Counted from the first letter of the stretch, positions 41,444-50,102 are shown. The stretch is 64,000 nt of DNA from Oscillibacter faecalis_A (GCF_029218125.1 NZ_JARFXX010000004.1:210697-274696); one strand, 5' to 3'. Numbers and translations are program-made. The notes: generated by a model not told the origin, from the sequence alone.

Positions 41444-42507
41444 CGATTGGGGACAAAACGCTGCCGCTGCCGATTCTTCAGGGCGGCATGGGCGTTGGCG
41501 TCAGTCTGGACGGACTGGCCGGAACGGTTGCCGCCTGCGGCGGCATGGGGACGATCTCCACCGCCATGTGCGGCTTTGCCGAGCCGGATTTTGAAACAAA
41601 TCCCTTTGAAGCCAATCTCCGGGCGCTGGCGCGTCAGGTGCGCCGCGCAAAGGAAATGGCCAACGGCGCGGGATTAGTAGCCGTCAACGCCATGGTGGCC
41701 ACCACGCAGTATGCCGACAGCGTTCGTACCGCCCTTCGGGCGGGGGCGGATGCCATCGTCTGCGGCGCGGGTCTGCCTCGGGACCTGCCCGCGTTGGCGG
41801 CGGAGGTGTCGGAGAGTCGCGCCGCGCTGGCACCCATCGTCAGCAGCGGCCGGGCGGCGGGTCTCATCTGTAAGCTGTGGGACCGGCATTATGGCCGTAT
41901 TCCGGATTTCCTGATTTTAGAGGGTCCTGGCGCCGGAGGGCATTTGGGCTTTTCGCGGCAGGAGTTGGAAAAGCCGCCCACGCTTTCCGTGCTTTTGCCG
42001 GAGGTGCTGGAGGCCCTTGCGCCCTTTCGGGACAGAGCCGGGCGGGACATCCCGGTCTTTGTGGCCGGCGGCGTGAAAAACGGCGCCGAAATGGCCGCAT
42101 ATATGCGTCAGGGTGCCGCCGGGGCGCAGTTTGCCACCCGCTTTATCGTAACGAAGGAGTGCGATGCCAGCCGTGCGTATAAGGAGCGGCTGATTGCAGC
42201 CGAGGCCAGTGATATCACCCTTGTGAAAAGTCCTGTTGGAATGCCCGGACGGGCGCTCTGCAGTCCGCTTATTCGCCGGGTGGAGACCGGGACACAGCCG
42301 CCGCCGGAGCGGTGTATGCGGTGCATCACCACCTGTGACGGGAAAAACGCGCCCTACTGTATTTCCAAGGCGCTGATTGCCGCACGGAACGGCGACTGGG
42401 AAAACGGTCTGTTTTTCTGCGGCGAAAACGCCGGTGAGATCAAAACACTGTCCACAGTCCCCGCCGAAATGGCCCGGATCGTGGAGGAATGGAGAAGCGC
42501 ACAATGA
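41434..42507 (+). CDS. second FabK/nitronate-monooxygenase-like flavoprotein with C-terminal cysteine cluster
   Basis: 357 residues, same TIM-barrel superfamily as FabK: PILQGGMGVGVSLDGLAGTVAACGGMGTIST at the start, LEGPGAGGHLGFSRQEL (flavin-side region) and PVFVAGGVKNGAEMAAYMRQGA. Unlike FabK it has ~40 extra C-terminal residues with CMRCITTCDGKNAPYC (four cysteines in 16 residues). It sits between fabK and fabD with overlaps of 10 and 4 bases, so it is an operon member. It could be a nitronate oxidase, a second enoyl reductase or an enzyme of unsaturated fatty acid formation. The exact reaction is unknown. Confidence 0.85.
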   Translation: MAVTIGDKTLPLPILQGGMGVGVSLDGLAGTVAACGGMGTISTAMCGFAEPDFETNPFEANLRALARQVRRAKEMANGAGLVAVNAMVATTQYADSVRTALRAGADAIVCGAGLPRDLPALAAEVSESRAALAPIVSSGRAAGLICKLWDRHYGRIPDFLILEGPGAGGHLGFSRQELEKPPTLSVLLPEVLEALAPFRDRAGRDIPVFVAGGVKNGAEMAAYMRQGAAGAQFATRFIVTKECDASRAYKERLIAAEASDITLVKSPVGMPGRALCSPLIRRVETGTQPPPERCMRCITTCDGKNAPYCISKALIAARNGDWENGLFFCGENAGEIKTLSTVPAEMARIVEEWRSAQ

Positions 42508-43445
42508 AATTGGGCTTTTTATATGCCGGACAGGGCAGCCAGCACCCCGGAATGGGGGCCGATCTATATGAGACCTGTCCGGCGTTCCGAAGCGTATTGG
42601 ACCGGGCGGCAGAGCAGGTGGATTTCGATTTGAAGGAGGTCTCCTTCACCGATGCGAAGGGCGTTCTGAATCAGACCCGCTATACCCAGCCCTGCATGGT
42701 GGCCTTCGCCGCAGGCATGACCGCGCTGCTGGCGGAGCGGGGCATCGTCCCCGCCGCTGCCGCCGGGCTCTCTCTGGGCGAGTATTCCGCCCTCCACGCC
42801 GCCGGGGTCTTTGACGCCGACACCGCCGTGGAGCTGGTGGCCTTCCGCGGCAAAGCCATGGAGGAAGCCGCAGCCGGACGGCCCTCTGCCATGGTAGCGG
42901 TGCTGGGGCTGGACCGGGCGGCCTTGCAGGAGGCCTGTGACGAGGCCTCCGCCCACGGCTGCGTGGTCATCGCAAACTACAACTGCCCCGGCCAGCTGGT
43001 CCTCGGCGGCGAAAAGGCCGCCGTGGAGACCGCGGCGGCTCTGGCAAAGGAAAAAGGCGCCCGCCGCTGCCTGCCGCTGAAGGTCAGCGGCCCCTTCCAC
43101 ACCCCCCTCATGGCCCCCGCCGGGGACGCGCTGGCGGAACGGTTCCGCACCGTGGAGTTCCGGGAGCCGCAGATCCCCGTGATCTTCAACTGTCTGGGCG
43201 CGGAGCGTCCCGATGGCGCTGCCATCCCGGAGCTGCTGGTGCGGCAGGTGCAGAGCAGCGTCTACATGGAGGATTCCCTCCGCCGCATGGCCGCCATGGG
43301 GCTGGACGCGCTGGTGGAGATCGGCCCGGGCAAGGCCCTCAGCGGCTTTGTGAAGAAAACCGTCCCGGAGCTGCCGGTGTACGCCGTGGAGACCGCGGCG
43401 GAACTGGAACAGCTGACGGAAACTCTGAAAGGAACATCGCTATGA
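42504..43445 (+). CDS. fabD: malonyl-CoA:ACP transacylase
   Basis: 313 residues. The AGQGSQHPGMG start motif and the nucleophile S90 in GLSLGEYSAL are clear, with the later FHTPLM His motif (GPFHTPLMAP). It loads malonate on ACP. ATG 42504 overlaps the preceding stop by 4 bases; the ATG at 42489 lies inside the previous gene. Confidence 0.97.
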   Translation: MKLGFLYAGQGSQHPGMGADLYETCPAFRSVLDRAAEQVDFDLKEVSFTDAKGVLNQTRYTQPCMVAFAAGMTALLAERGIVPAAAAGLSLGEYSALHAAGVFDADTAVELVAFRGKAMEEAAAGRPSAMVAVLGLDRAALQEACDEASAHGCVVIANYNCPGQLVLGGEKAAVETAAALAKEKGARRCLPLKVSGPFHTPLMAPAGDALAERFRTVEFREPQIPVIFNCLGAERPDGAAIPELLVRQVQSSVYMEDSLRRMAAMGLDALVEIGPGKALSGFVKKTVPELPVYAVETAAELEQLTETLKGTSL

Positions 43446-44185
43446 ATTTTTCTGAGAAGACAGCGGTCGTCACCGGCGGCAGCCGGGGACTGGGCCGGGC
43501 AATCTGTCTGGAACTGGCCCGGGGCGGAGCCAATGTGGTGCTCTGCTACGCGGGCAACGAAGTGGCGGCCAATGAGACCGTTGCCGCCTGCGAGTCCCTT
43601 GGAGCCAAGGCCGTGGCCATCCGGTGCGACGTGTCGAAAGAGGACGAGGTGAAGGCCCTGATGGACGCCGCCCTCAAAACCTTTGGCCGCATCGACATTC
43701 TGGTGAACAACGCAGGCATCACAAGGGACGGCCTGCTCATGATGATGAAGCCGGAGGATTTCGACGCCGTCATCGCCGCCAATCTCAAGGGCGCGTTCCT
43801 CTGCATGAAGGCTGTGGCCCGCCAGATGGTAAGGCAGCGCTATGGCCGCATTGTCAATCTCTCCAGCGTGGTAGGACTGCGGGGCAACGCCGGTCAGGTG
43901 AACTACGCCGCCAGCAAGGCGGGCGTCATCGGCATGACGAAATCCCTCGCAAAAGAGCTGGCGGGACGGAACATCACCGTTAACGCCGTGGCCCCCGGCT
44001 TTATCGACACGGATATGACCGCCGCTCTGACGGAGACCGCGAAAAACGCCGCCCTCGGCTCCATTCCCATGGGCCGCATGGGAACGCCGGAAAACGTGGC
44101 CAAGGCCGTGGCCTTTTTAGCCGACGAGGACGCGGGCTACATCACCGGGCAGGTCCTTGCCGTTGACGGCGGCATGAGTATGTAA
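43442..44185 (+). CDS. fabG: 3-oxoacyl-ACP reductase
   Basis: 247 residues, short-chain dehydrogenase. Cofactor loop TGGSRGLGRAI (residues 11-21), NNAG, catalytic S142, Y155 and K159 (YAASK), and C-terminal GYITGQVLAVDGGMSM. NADPH-dependent reduction of the beta-keto group. ATGA overlap with fabD. Confidence 0.97.
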   Translation: MNFSEKTAVVTGGSRGLGRAICLELARGGANVVLCYAGNEVAANETVAACESLGAKAVAIRCDVSKEDEVKALMDAALKTFGRIDILVNNAGITRDGLLMMMKPEDFDAVIAANLKGAFLCMKAVARQMVRQRYGRIVNLSSVVGLRGNAGQVNYAASKAGVIGMTKSLAKELAGRNITVNAVAPGFIDTDMTAALTETAKNAALGSIPMGRMGTPENVAKAVAFLADEDAGYITGQVLAVDGGMSM

Positions 44186-44198
44186 GGAGGAACGCGAC

Positions 44199-45440
44199 AT
44201 GGAACGACGCAGAGTTGTCATCACCGGTCTGGGGGCCGTGACCCCCATCGGCCTGACGGCGGGGGAAAGCTGGCAGTCCGTGAAAAACGGCGTGTGCGGC
44301 ATCGGCCCCATCACCCATTACGATCCCTCCGCGCAAAAGGTAAAGCTGGCGGCAGAGGTGAAGGGCTTTGACCCGGAGGCTTTGCTGGGCCGTCAGGAGT
44401 CCAAGCGCATGGGCCGCTTCACCCAGTTCGCCGTGGCGGCGGCACGGGAGGCCCTGTCCGACGCCGGGTTCTCCGTGGAGCAAGCGGACCCCGACCGCTG
44501 CGGCGTGATCCTCTCCAGCGGTATCGGCGGGCAAGCCATTACAGAGGCGGAGCACAGCCGGGGATTGGAAAAGGGCTTTGACCGGGTGTCACCATTCTAT
44601 GTTCCCACCGCCATCTGCAATATGGCGGCGGGACAGGTAGCCATTGATTCGGGCTTCCGGGGAATGTGCTCCTGTCCGGTGACGGCCTGCGCCGGCGGCA
44701 CCAACGCCGTAGGCGATGCGTTCCACTATATCCGTGACGGCTACGCGGACGGAATGCTCTGCGGCGGCACGGAGGCGGCCATTACGCCGCTGGCCATCGG
44801 CGGCTTTACCTCTATGAAGGCCCTGACCCAGACGGAGGACCCCAAACGGGCCTCTATCCCCTTTGACGCGGAGCGCAGCGGCTTCGTCATGGGCGAGGGC
44901 GCAGGCGTGCTGCTCCTAGAGGAGCTGGACCACGCCAAGGCCCGCGGGGCCAAGATCTACGCTGAGGTGATCGGTTACGGCGCCACCTGCGACGCTCACC
45001 ACATCACCGCCCCCCTTGCGGACGGCAGCGGCGGCGCCAAGGCCATGGCCATGGCGCTGACCGACGGCGGCGTTTCTCCGGAGCAGGTGGGCTACATCAA
45101 CGCCCACGGCACCTCTACCCACCTCAACGATGCCGGGGAGACCGCCGCAGTGAAAACCGTGTTCGGTCCCCACGCCTATCAGCTGGCTATGAGCTCCACC
45201 AAGTCCATGACCGGACATATGCTGGGAGCCGCCGGCGCCGTGGAAGCCATCTTCACCGCCCTGAGCCTGCGGGACGGCTTCCTCCCCGCCACCATCCACT
45301 ATCAGACCCCGGACCCGGACTGCGATCTGGATGTGGTGCCCAACGAGGGCCGTCCGGCGGACATCCGGTACGCCCTGAGCAACTCTCTTGGCTTCGGCGG
45401 ACACAACGGCAGTCTGCTGCTGAAGAAATGGGAGGACTGA
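44199..45440 (+). CDS. fabF: beta-ketoacyl-ACP synthase II
   Basis: 413 residues. Catalytic C164 in VTACAGGTNAV, His residues in NAHGTSTHLND and KSMTGHMLGAAGAVE. Chain-elongating condensing enzyme. TAAGGAGGAACGCGAC before ATG 44199 gives an independent strong ribosome site. One base separates it from fabZ. Confidence 0.97.
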   Translation: MERRRVVITGLGAVTPIGLTAGESWQSVKNGVCGIGPITHYDPSAQKVKLAAEVKGFDPEALLGRQESKRMGRFTQFAVAAAREALSDAGFSVEQADPDRCGVILSSGIGGQAITEAEHSRGLEKGFDRVSPFYVPTAICNMAAGQVAIDSGFRGMCSCPVTACAGGTNAVGDAFHYIRDGYADGMLCGGTEAAITPLAIGGFTSMKALTQTEDPKRASIPFDAERSGFVMGEGAGVLLLEELDHAKARGAKIYAEVIGYGATCDAHHITAPLADGSGGAKAMAMALTDGGVSPEQVGYINAHGTSTHLNDAGETAAVKTVFGPHAYQLAMSSTKSMTGHMLGAAGAVEAIFTALSLRDGFLPATIHYQTPDPDCDLDVVPNEGRPADIRYALSNSLGFGGHNGSLLLKKWED

Positions 45441-45441
45441 C

Positions 45442-45873
45442 ATGGGCTTGCAGTTAAATTCCAATGAGATCGCCGAGATCCTGCCCCACCGCTACCCCTT
45501 CGCGCTGGTGGACCGCATCACCGACGGGGAATCCGGCGTGTGGGCCAAGGGCATCAAGTGCGTCAGCGTGGGCGAGCCGTTTTTTTGCGGCCACTTCCCC
45601 CAAAAGCACGTCATGCCCGGTGTCCTGATTTTAGAGGCCATGGCGCAGGTGGGGGCAGTGGCTATTTTGTCCCTGCCGGAAAACCGGGGGAAGATCGCCC
45701 TGTTCGGCGGTGTGAAAAACGCCCGGTTCAAGCGGCAGGTCATCCCCGGAGATGTTCTGGAGCTGGAATGTACCCTCACGAAGCGCCGGGGGCCGGTGGG
45801 CATCGGCGCCTGCACCGCCACCGTGAACGGTGAGACCGCCTGCACGGCGGAGCTGATCTTCGCCATCCAGTGA
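45442..45873 (+). CDS. fabZ: 3-hydroxyacyl-ACP dehydratase
   Basis: 143 residues. LPHRYPFALVDR at the N-terminus, catalytic His in GHFPQKHVMPGVLILEAMAQ and the Glu of LEAMAQ, the FabZ hot-dog signature. Dehydrates 3-hydroxyacyl-ACP. No fabA, fabM or fabN is in the operon. The promoter of the following MarR gene begins right after its stop. Confidence 0.97.
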   Translation: MGLQLNSNEIAEILPHRYPFALVDRITDGESGVWAKGIKCVSVGEPFFCGHFPQKHVMPGVLILEAMAQVGAVAILSLPENRGKIALFGGVKNARFKRQVIPGDVLELECTLTKRRGPVGIGACTATVNGETACTAELIFAIQ

Positions 45874-45878
45874 CGCTC

Positions 45879-45907
45879 TTGCCTTTTCCTGCCGGAATGG
45901 GTATACT
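45879..45907 (+). promoter_or_regulatory. internal promoter of the FabT-like marR gene
   Basis: TTGCCT (45879-45884), 17-base spacer, TATACT (45902-45907), 37 bp before the marR start; it would allow expression apart from the operon. Confidence 0.65.
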
Positions 45908-45944
45908 GAAACCAAGGTTGAATTCCGCAGGAGGGGGACACATC

Positions 45945-46409
45945 ATGCTGAATCAAGCATTTAATGAAGTGTATACAAAGTTCAAGCTGCATTTTTATCA
46001 GGAGATTTTCCGTCGCTTTCAGGACCGGGAGGCCAGTCTCACTACCGTGGAGACCTTCTGTATGGAAAGCATCATGGCGCTGGGGCGGCCCTCGGTAAAC
46101 GAGTTTGCCACCTTTATGCGAATTTCACCGCCCAATGCCGCCTATAAGGTCAACAGCCTCGTGAAAAAAGGCTATATCCGCAAGATACAGTCCCCGGAGG
46201 ACCGCCGGGAATATCATCTGGAGGTCACGCAGAAGTATATTGACTACTACAACATTTCCTCGTCCTATATGGCGGAGGTCATGGACCGCATTGTGCACCG
46301 CTTTCCGGCGGAGGACTGTGCCAAGCTGGAGGAGATACTGACTGTGGTGAGCCGGGAGCTGATGCCGGAGGTCCCGCTGCCGGACCGATTGGCAGAGCAG
46401 GAAAAATAA
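45945..46409 (+). CDS. MarR family regulator, FabT-like
   Basis: 154 residues. Winged helix around residues 35-100: GRPSVNEFATFMRISPPNAAYKVNSLVKKGYIRKIQSPEDRREYHLEVT contains the recognition helix (NAAYKVNSL) and wing (DRREYHLEV). Position at the end of a fab operon and overall pattern match FabT, which represses fab genes when bound to acyl-ACP. ATG 45945 follows GCAGGAGGGGGACACATC. In streptococci fabT comes near the operon start; here it is last. Confidence 0.85.
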   Translation: MLNQAFNEVYTKFKLHFYQEIFRRFQDREASLTTVETFCMESIMALGRPSVNEFATFMRISPPNAAYKVNSLVKKGYIRKIQSPEDRREYHLEVTQKYIDYYNISSSYMAEVMDRIVHRFPAEDCAKLEEILTVVSRELMPEVPLPDRLAEQEK

Positions 46410-46410
46410 A

Positions 46411-46452
46411 GAACCGCCCATGACCGGGATTTCCGGCCATGGACGGTTTTTT
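46411..46452. terminator. terminator of the fab operon
   Basis: Long imperfect stem AACCGCCCATGACCGG / CCGGCCATGGACGGTT followed by six T; the deaminase gene converges from the right. Confidence 0.8.
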
Positions 46453-46461
46453 GTTTGAAAA

Positions 46462-46932
46462 TCAGGATTTTTGCTCGACCAGCGGGCGGAAGTAATCGTC
46501 CAGCACAGCGAGGCAGTCCTCCCGCAGTACGCCGGAAGTGACTTTCGGCTGCCAGCCGGAGTGCTCAAATACAATGTGGGAGCAGTCGCAGCCCTCCTCA
46601 TCGAAAATATGCTCCAAATCACGGTTGCTGGCGCCGTAGACCAGCCGCCCCAGCTTGACCCAGACCATGGCACCGCTGCACATAAAGCAAGGCTCACAGC
46701 TGGAATACAGCGTGTAGTCCCGCAGGTCCGTGATTCCAGTGGCGCCGCAGAATTCCCGGATAAGTCCGGCCTCGCCGTGGAAGGTGGGGTCATGCCGGGT
46801 GTGGACTTGATTTTCGTTGGTAAAAACAATTTCGCCATCCTTTACCAGTACGGCGCCGAAGGGCTCGTTGCCGTGCTCCGCGGCCGCCTTGGATAAGGCA
46901 ATGGCCTTCCGCATAAAAAGCTCGTCATCCAT
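46462..46932 (-). CDS. nucleoside/guanine deaminase-like CMP/dCMP deaminase family protein
   Basis: 156 residues. Zinc deaminase motifs: FHGEAG (H and catalytic E; the usual HAE reads HGE) and YSSCEPCFMCSGAMVW (PCxxC). The length and EPFGAVLVKDGEIV start match the guanine deaminase/nucleoside deaminase group and not tRNA adenosine deaminase TadA. If it is guanine deaminase it would supply xanthine for the hydroxylases at 22-29 kb; this link is inference. Confidence 0.87.
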   Translation of the reverse strand: MDDELFMRKAIALSKAAAEHGNEPFGAVLVKDGEIVFTNENQVHTRHDPTFHGEAGLIREFCGATGITDLRDYTLYSSCEPCFMCSGAMVWVKLGRLVYGASNRDLEHIFDEEGCDCSHIVFEHSGWQPKVTSGVLREDCLAVLDDYFRPLVEQKS

Positions 46933-46962
46933 TGTGTGTGCCTCCCTGAATGTATTGCCTCT

Positions 46963-46991
46963 ATTGTAGCAAACCGTACAGAAGAAAGCAA
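46963..46991 (-). promoter_or_regulatory. promoter of the deaminase gene
   Basis: Minus strand TTGCTT (46986-46991), 17-base spacer, TACAAT (46963-46968). Confidence 0.7.
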
Positions 46992-47120
46992 GCGGCGGGG
47001 TGTGGGTTTATGCTTCTCTTGGGTATGCCCTGAGTGAAAAGGGGCTTTTCCTGTCGGAAAATATGTGGTACACTCAGCATAGAAGCCGCCATAAGGCGGA
47101 AAAGAACGGAGGAAAAGACT

Positions 47121-47798
47121 ATGCGCTACGAGATCAAGGGCGGTGCGTTCCCGGTGGTGGTCTGCGAGCTGGCAGACGGTGAGCAGATGATCACGGAGAA
47201 GGGCTCCATGGTTTGGATGAGTCCCAATATGCAGATGGACACCCGCGGCGGCGGACTGGGGAAGATATTTTCCAAGGCGTTTTCCGGCGAGAGTATGTTC
47301 CAGAATATCTACACCGCCCGGGGCGCGGGCATGATCGCTTTCGGCTCCAGCTTTCCGGGGCAGATCAAGGCTGTGACCATCGCGCCGGGACAGGACATGA
47401 TCTTGCAGAAGACTGCCTTCCTTGCGGCGGAGCCGGGGGTGGAGCTGTCCATCCATTTCAATAAGAAGCTGGGGACGGGGCTGTTCGGCGGCGAGGGCTT
47501 TATCATGCAGCGACTCAGCGGCAGCGGCGTGGCCTTTGCGGAGATCGACGGCGAGCTGGTGGAGTACGAGCTGCGGGAGGGCCAGCAGATCGTGGCGGAT
47601 ACCGGCAATGTAGCGGGCTTTACAGCTGGCGTGAAAATGGAAATTCAGCAGGTGCCGGGCATGAAGAATAAGCTGCTGGGCGGCGAGGGCCTATTCAATA
47701 CGCTGCTTACCGGCCCAGGCAGGGTCTGGCTCCAGACCATGCCCATCTCCAGCGTGGCGGCGTCCATCCGGCCCTATATCCCTACCGGCAACGGCTGA
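47121..47798 (+). CDS. TIGR00266/AIM24 family protein
   Basis: 225 residues of mostly beta structure with the family pattern MRYEIKGGAFPVVVCEL, GSMVWMSPNMQMDTRGGG, GAGMIAFGSSFPGQIKAV and a C-terminal GPGRVWLQTMPIS. Members form a double beta-helix-like fold; the function is unknown in bacteria. ATG 47121 follows ACGGAGGAAAAGACT. Monocistronic with a terminator. Confidence 0.92.
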   Translation: MRYEIKGGAFPVVVCELADGEQMITEKGSMVWMSPNMQMDTRGGGLGKIFSKAFSGESMFQNIYTARGAGMIAFGSSFPGQIKAVTIAPGQDMILQKTAFLAAEPGVELSIHFNKKLGTGLFGGEGFIMQRLSGSGVAFAEIDGELVEYELREGQQIVADTGNVAGFTAGVKMEIQQVPGMKNKLLGGEGLFNTLLTGPGRVWLQTMPISSVAASIRPYIPTGNG

Positions 47799-47824
47799 TG
47801 TACCCCTGAATGAAGCTGTAAGAA

Positions 47825-47859
47825 AATCCCACAGGCGTAAGCCTGCGGGATGCTTTTTT
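47825..47859 (+). terminator. terminator of the AIM24-family gene
   Basis: ATCCCACAGGC / GCCTGCGGGAT stem (one mismatch) and T-run. The 47799-47935 gap holds nothing else I can support. Confidence 0.8.
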
Positions 47860-47935
47860 CAGATTGTCCAAAGGCAGCGGATTGCACTGAAAGATACTTG
47901 CGGCAAAAGTGCGTGGGACCGGAAGCTTCGACACG

Positions 47936-49054
47936 TCAGACCGGGAGGTTTGTGATGATGAGATGCTCTACGCGGCGCTCGTTCCGGCTTCTGACATTGT
48001 AGGTGTAGCGCTTGTCAAAGCTGAGGATATGGAAGTCCTTTTCATAAAGGCTGCGGATAAACTCCGTATTTTTGATGACAAGGATGAACCGGGCCGGTGT
48101 TTCCCGCAGCGCCGCAGCCAGCCGCTCCTGATCCTTTTTTGTAAAGGCGCGGCCCTCATAGTCGGAAAAATCCGTGTCATAGGGCGGATCAAGGAACATG
48201 AAATCCCGCTCCGTCAGATGGATATGCCGGAAAAAGTCCCCAAAATCCATGCAGCAAAGCTCCGTGTTGGCAAACAGCTCCCGCACCTCATCGCAGAAAA
48301 TATGGTCGATTTTTGCGCGCATATTCTTCTTGTTGTAGGATTTTCCACCATAGGGGATGTTGAATTCCCCGTTGGCATTGTAGCGGAACATGGAGCCATA
48401 GCAATACTCACGGATGAAATAGAAGTTGGCGGCCCGGTAGGCGGGGGAGGGAGGCTTCTTACGATGGGCCTGCATAGCATTGTAAAGGTCCCGGAAGTAC
48501 ATATAGTAGCCGCAGGTAAAGCCGGTGATCAGATTTGCCTGTAGGTCCTCATCGGAAAAGGGCTTTTTTAGAGCATTGTTCCGGGTACGGCGCAGCTTGT
48601 CCAGCGCGTACCGGGTAAGGCTATTGGTAAAGGCTTCGATATCCGGCTGTAGCTTTTCGTAAAAATCCGGGGGAAGGGAGGCAACCAGCGAAGCGGACAG
48701 AGCGGCAAGGCGGCCCCTGAGTGCGTCGAGACTAAGATCCTCCCGGCAAAAGCTCTGATAAAGCTCTAAAAGCGTATCATAGCGCCGGTTACAAGCGCCA
48801 ATCAGGCCGGAAAAGCTGTCACTATAGCACAGCAGCAGGTCGCGCAGCTGCTCGTCCTGCTGCTGAATCAGCGTGTAATACTCCATCAGGGAGCCGGAAA
48901 TATCGTTGATGGCCGCAGCCCTCGGGCGGAGATGAAAGAACAGGGCGCCGCCGCCGAAGAACGGCTCAACATATCGGTCATATTCTGGAATATATTGCCG
49001 GATTTTTTGAATTTCCCCGGATTTTCCTCCGGGCCATTTGATAAGCGGATTCAT
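47936..49054 (-). CDS. Dam-type (D12 class) N6-adenine DNA methyltransferase, orphan
   Basis: 372 residues. Motif X/I region KWPGGKSGEIQKIRQYIP...VEPFFGGGALFFHL near the N-terminus binds S-adenosylmethionine, and motif IV FLDPPYDTDFSDYEGRAF is the catalytic DPPY. It is longer than E. coli Dam (278 residues) mainly by a ~100-residue helical insert after residue 60 that probably holds the target-recognition domain. No restriction endonuclease is adjacent. The target sequence cannot be told. ATG 49054 is read as the start. Confidence 0.93.
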   Translation of the reverse strand: MNPLIKWPGGKSGEIQKIRQYIPEYDRYVEPFFGGGALFFHLRPRAAAINDISGSLMEYYTLIQQQDEQLRDLLLCYSDSFSGLIGACNRRYDTLLELYQSFCREDLSLDALRGRLAALSASLVASLPPDFYEKLQPDIEAFTNSLTRYALDKLRRTRNNALKKPFSDEDLQANLITGFTCGYYMYFRDLYNAMQAHRKKPPSPAYRAANFYFIREYCYGSMFRYNANGEFNIPYGGKSYNKKNMRAKIDHIFCDEVRELFANTELCCMDFGDFFRHIHLTERDFMFLDPPYDTDFSDYEGRAFTKKDQERLAAALRETPARFILVIKNTEFIRSLYEKDFHILSFDKRYTYNVRSRNERRVEHLIITNLPV

Positions 49055-49132
49055 GGAAGCTCCTATCCCTGCAAAATCGCGTGCCGCGGCCAGCGTCGGC
49101 GCGGCACACGGCTTACAGTGGCTTGGGCGGCA

Positions 49133-49552
49133 TCAGAATAGAAAATATCTGAAAAAGCTGCCGAAGCTGAAGAGAATATTGAGAAGGATGATGGCGGCGA
49201 TGATCTTGAAGATCACGCCTACCGGACTGCCGGAGGCATTTGTCTGCTTGGCAGGGCGGGAAACGGTGGGCCGGGTGGCCTCTGCGGAAAAACGCGGCTT
49301 GGCGGGAGCGGTACGCCGCGTACCCTTGGAAAGCCCCATGCGCCGGCGTTCCCGGTTTTCCTCGTGCAGCTCCTCGTGAACAAAGGAGCCGGCATGGTTT
49401 TTCTCGTTGATGCCATCCAGCCGAATCACGCTGCCATCGGCGTTGATAGCGGAGGCTTTGGGAGGCTGATTAAAGGCGCCGCACCGGGGACAGAAATCAT
49501 CCACGTCAAAATTGTAAACCTTGCCGCATTCTTCGCACTTGACTCTCTGCAT
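49133..49552 (-). CDS. zinc-ribbon protein with C-terminal membrane anchor
   Basis: 139 residues. CEECGKVYNFDVDDFCPRCG at residues 6-25 is a four-cysteine zinc ribbon. A basic, disordered middle (~60-105) leads to one membrane helix VGVIFKIIAAIILLNILFSF (~112-131). Cytoplasmic zinc ribbon with a tail anchor is the likely topology. ATG 49552 has only a weak GGAAAAG in front; the ATG at 49612 would add 20 basic residues. Function unknown. Confidence 0.78.
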   Translation of the reverse strand: MQRVKCEECGKVYNFDVDDFCPRCGAFNQPPKASAINADGSVIRLDGINEKNHAGSFVHEELHEENRERRRMGLSKGTRRTAPAKPRFSAEATRPTVSRPAKQTNASGSPVGVIFKIIAAIILLNILFSFGSFFRYFLF

Positions 49553-49727
49553 TCGCTTTTCCGCCTTTCCTGATAGACCGCGCCGGGGGAATAGAAATGT
49601 CCGCCAGCGCACACAACCACATTTTACTTTATTCTACCATACTGGCGCGGATTTGAGAAGAATATTTTTTATATTTCCCTACAATGGGATTTTGAGGCGA
49701 ATCGAGACATCTGAACGCAGATTTTAG

Positions 49728-49756
49728 TTGCGGCGGCCTGTCCTTTATGGTAGAAT
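49728..49756 (+). promoter_or_regulatory. promoter of the 49.8-kb small gene
   Basis: TTGCGG (49728-49733), 17-base spacer, TAGAAT (49751-49756). Confidence 0.65.
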
Positions 49757-49809
49757 CTGCATGAGGACGGCGGGAAGCCCGCCATAGACAGCTATGCGGA
49801 AGGGTGGTC

Positions 49810-50067
49810 ATGATGAGCTTTTATACAGAAAGAGAAATTGCGCCTGTTGCGCTGGAAATCATTGGAAACCGGCCGGGAATCCATACCTCGGAGCTGATTG
49901 ATGCAGTCCGCCAGCAGATGCGGCCTGATGGGGAGGACTGCGAAATTCTCAGCGACAGAAATGATGATAAGTTTTCGCAGAAGGTCCGTAACCTCAAAAG
50001 CCACGGCAGCATAGCGGAACTCGTGCGGACAACGGATGCGCGTGATTGTCGGTGGTATCTGCGCTGA
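49810..50067 (+). CDS. small winged-helix-like protein (85 aa), unknown
   Basis: 85 residues: TEREIAPVALEIIGNRPGIHTSELIDAVRQQM, then SDRNDDKFSQKVRNLKSHGSI and WYLR at the end, a pattern like a winged helix of the Mrr-N/restriction-associated type, with helix 3 at KFSQKVRNLKSH. It may bind DNA. ATG 49810 or 49813 both fit GGAAGGGTGGTC; the ORF could begin at GTG 49804. It is monocistronic and 0.75 kb from the orphan methyltransferase gene. Confidence 0.7.
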   Translation: MMSFYTEREIAPVALEIIGNRPGIHTSELIDAVRQQMRPDGEDCEILSDRNDDKFSQKVRNLKSHGSIAELVRTTDARDCRWYLR

Positions 50068-50102
50068 TGACCAGCGGCTGAACAGAGTGTAAAAGCAGTA
50101 GC

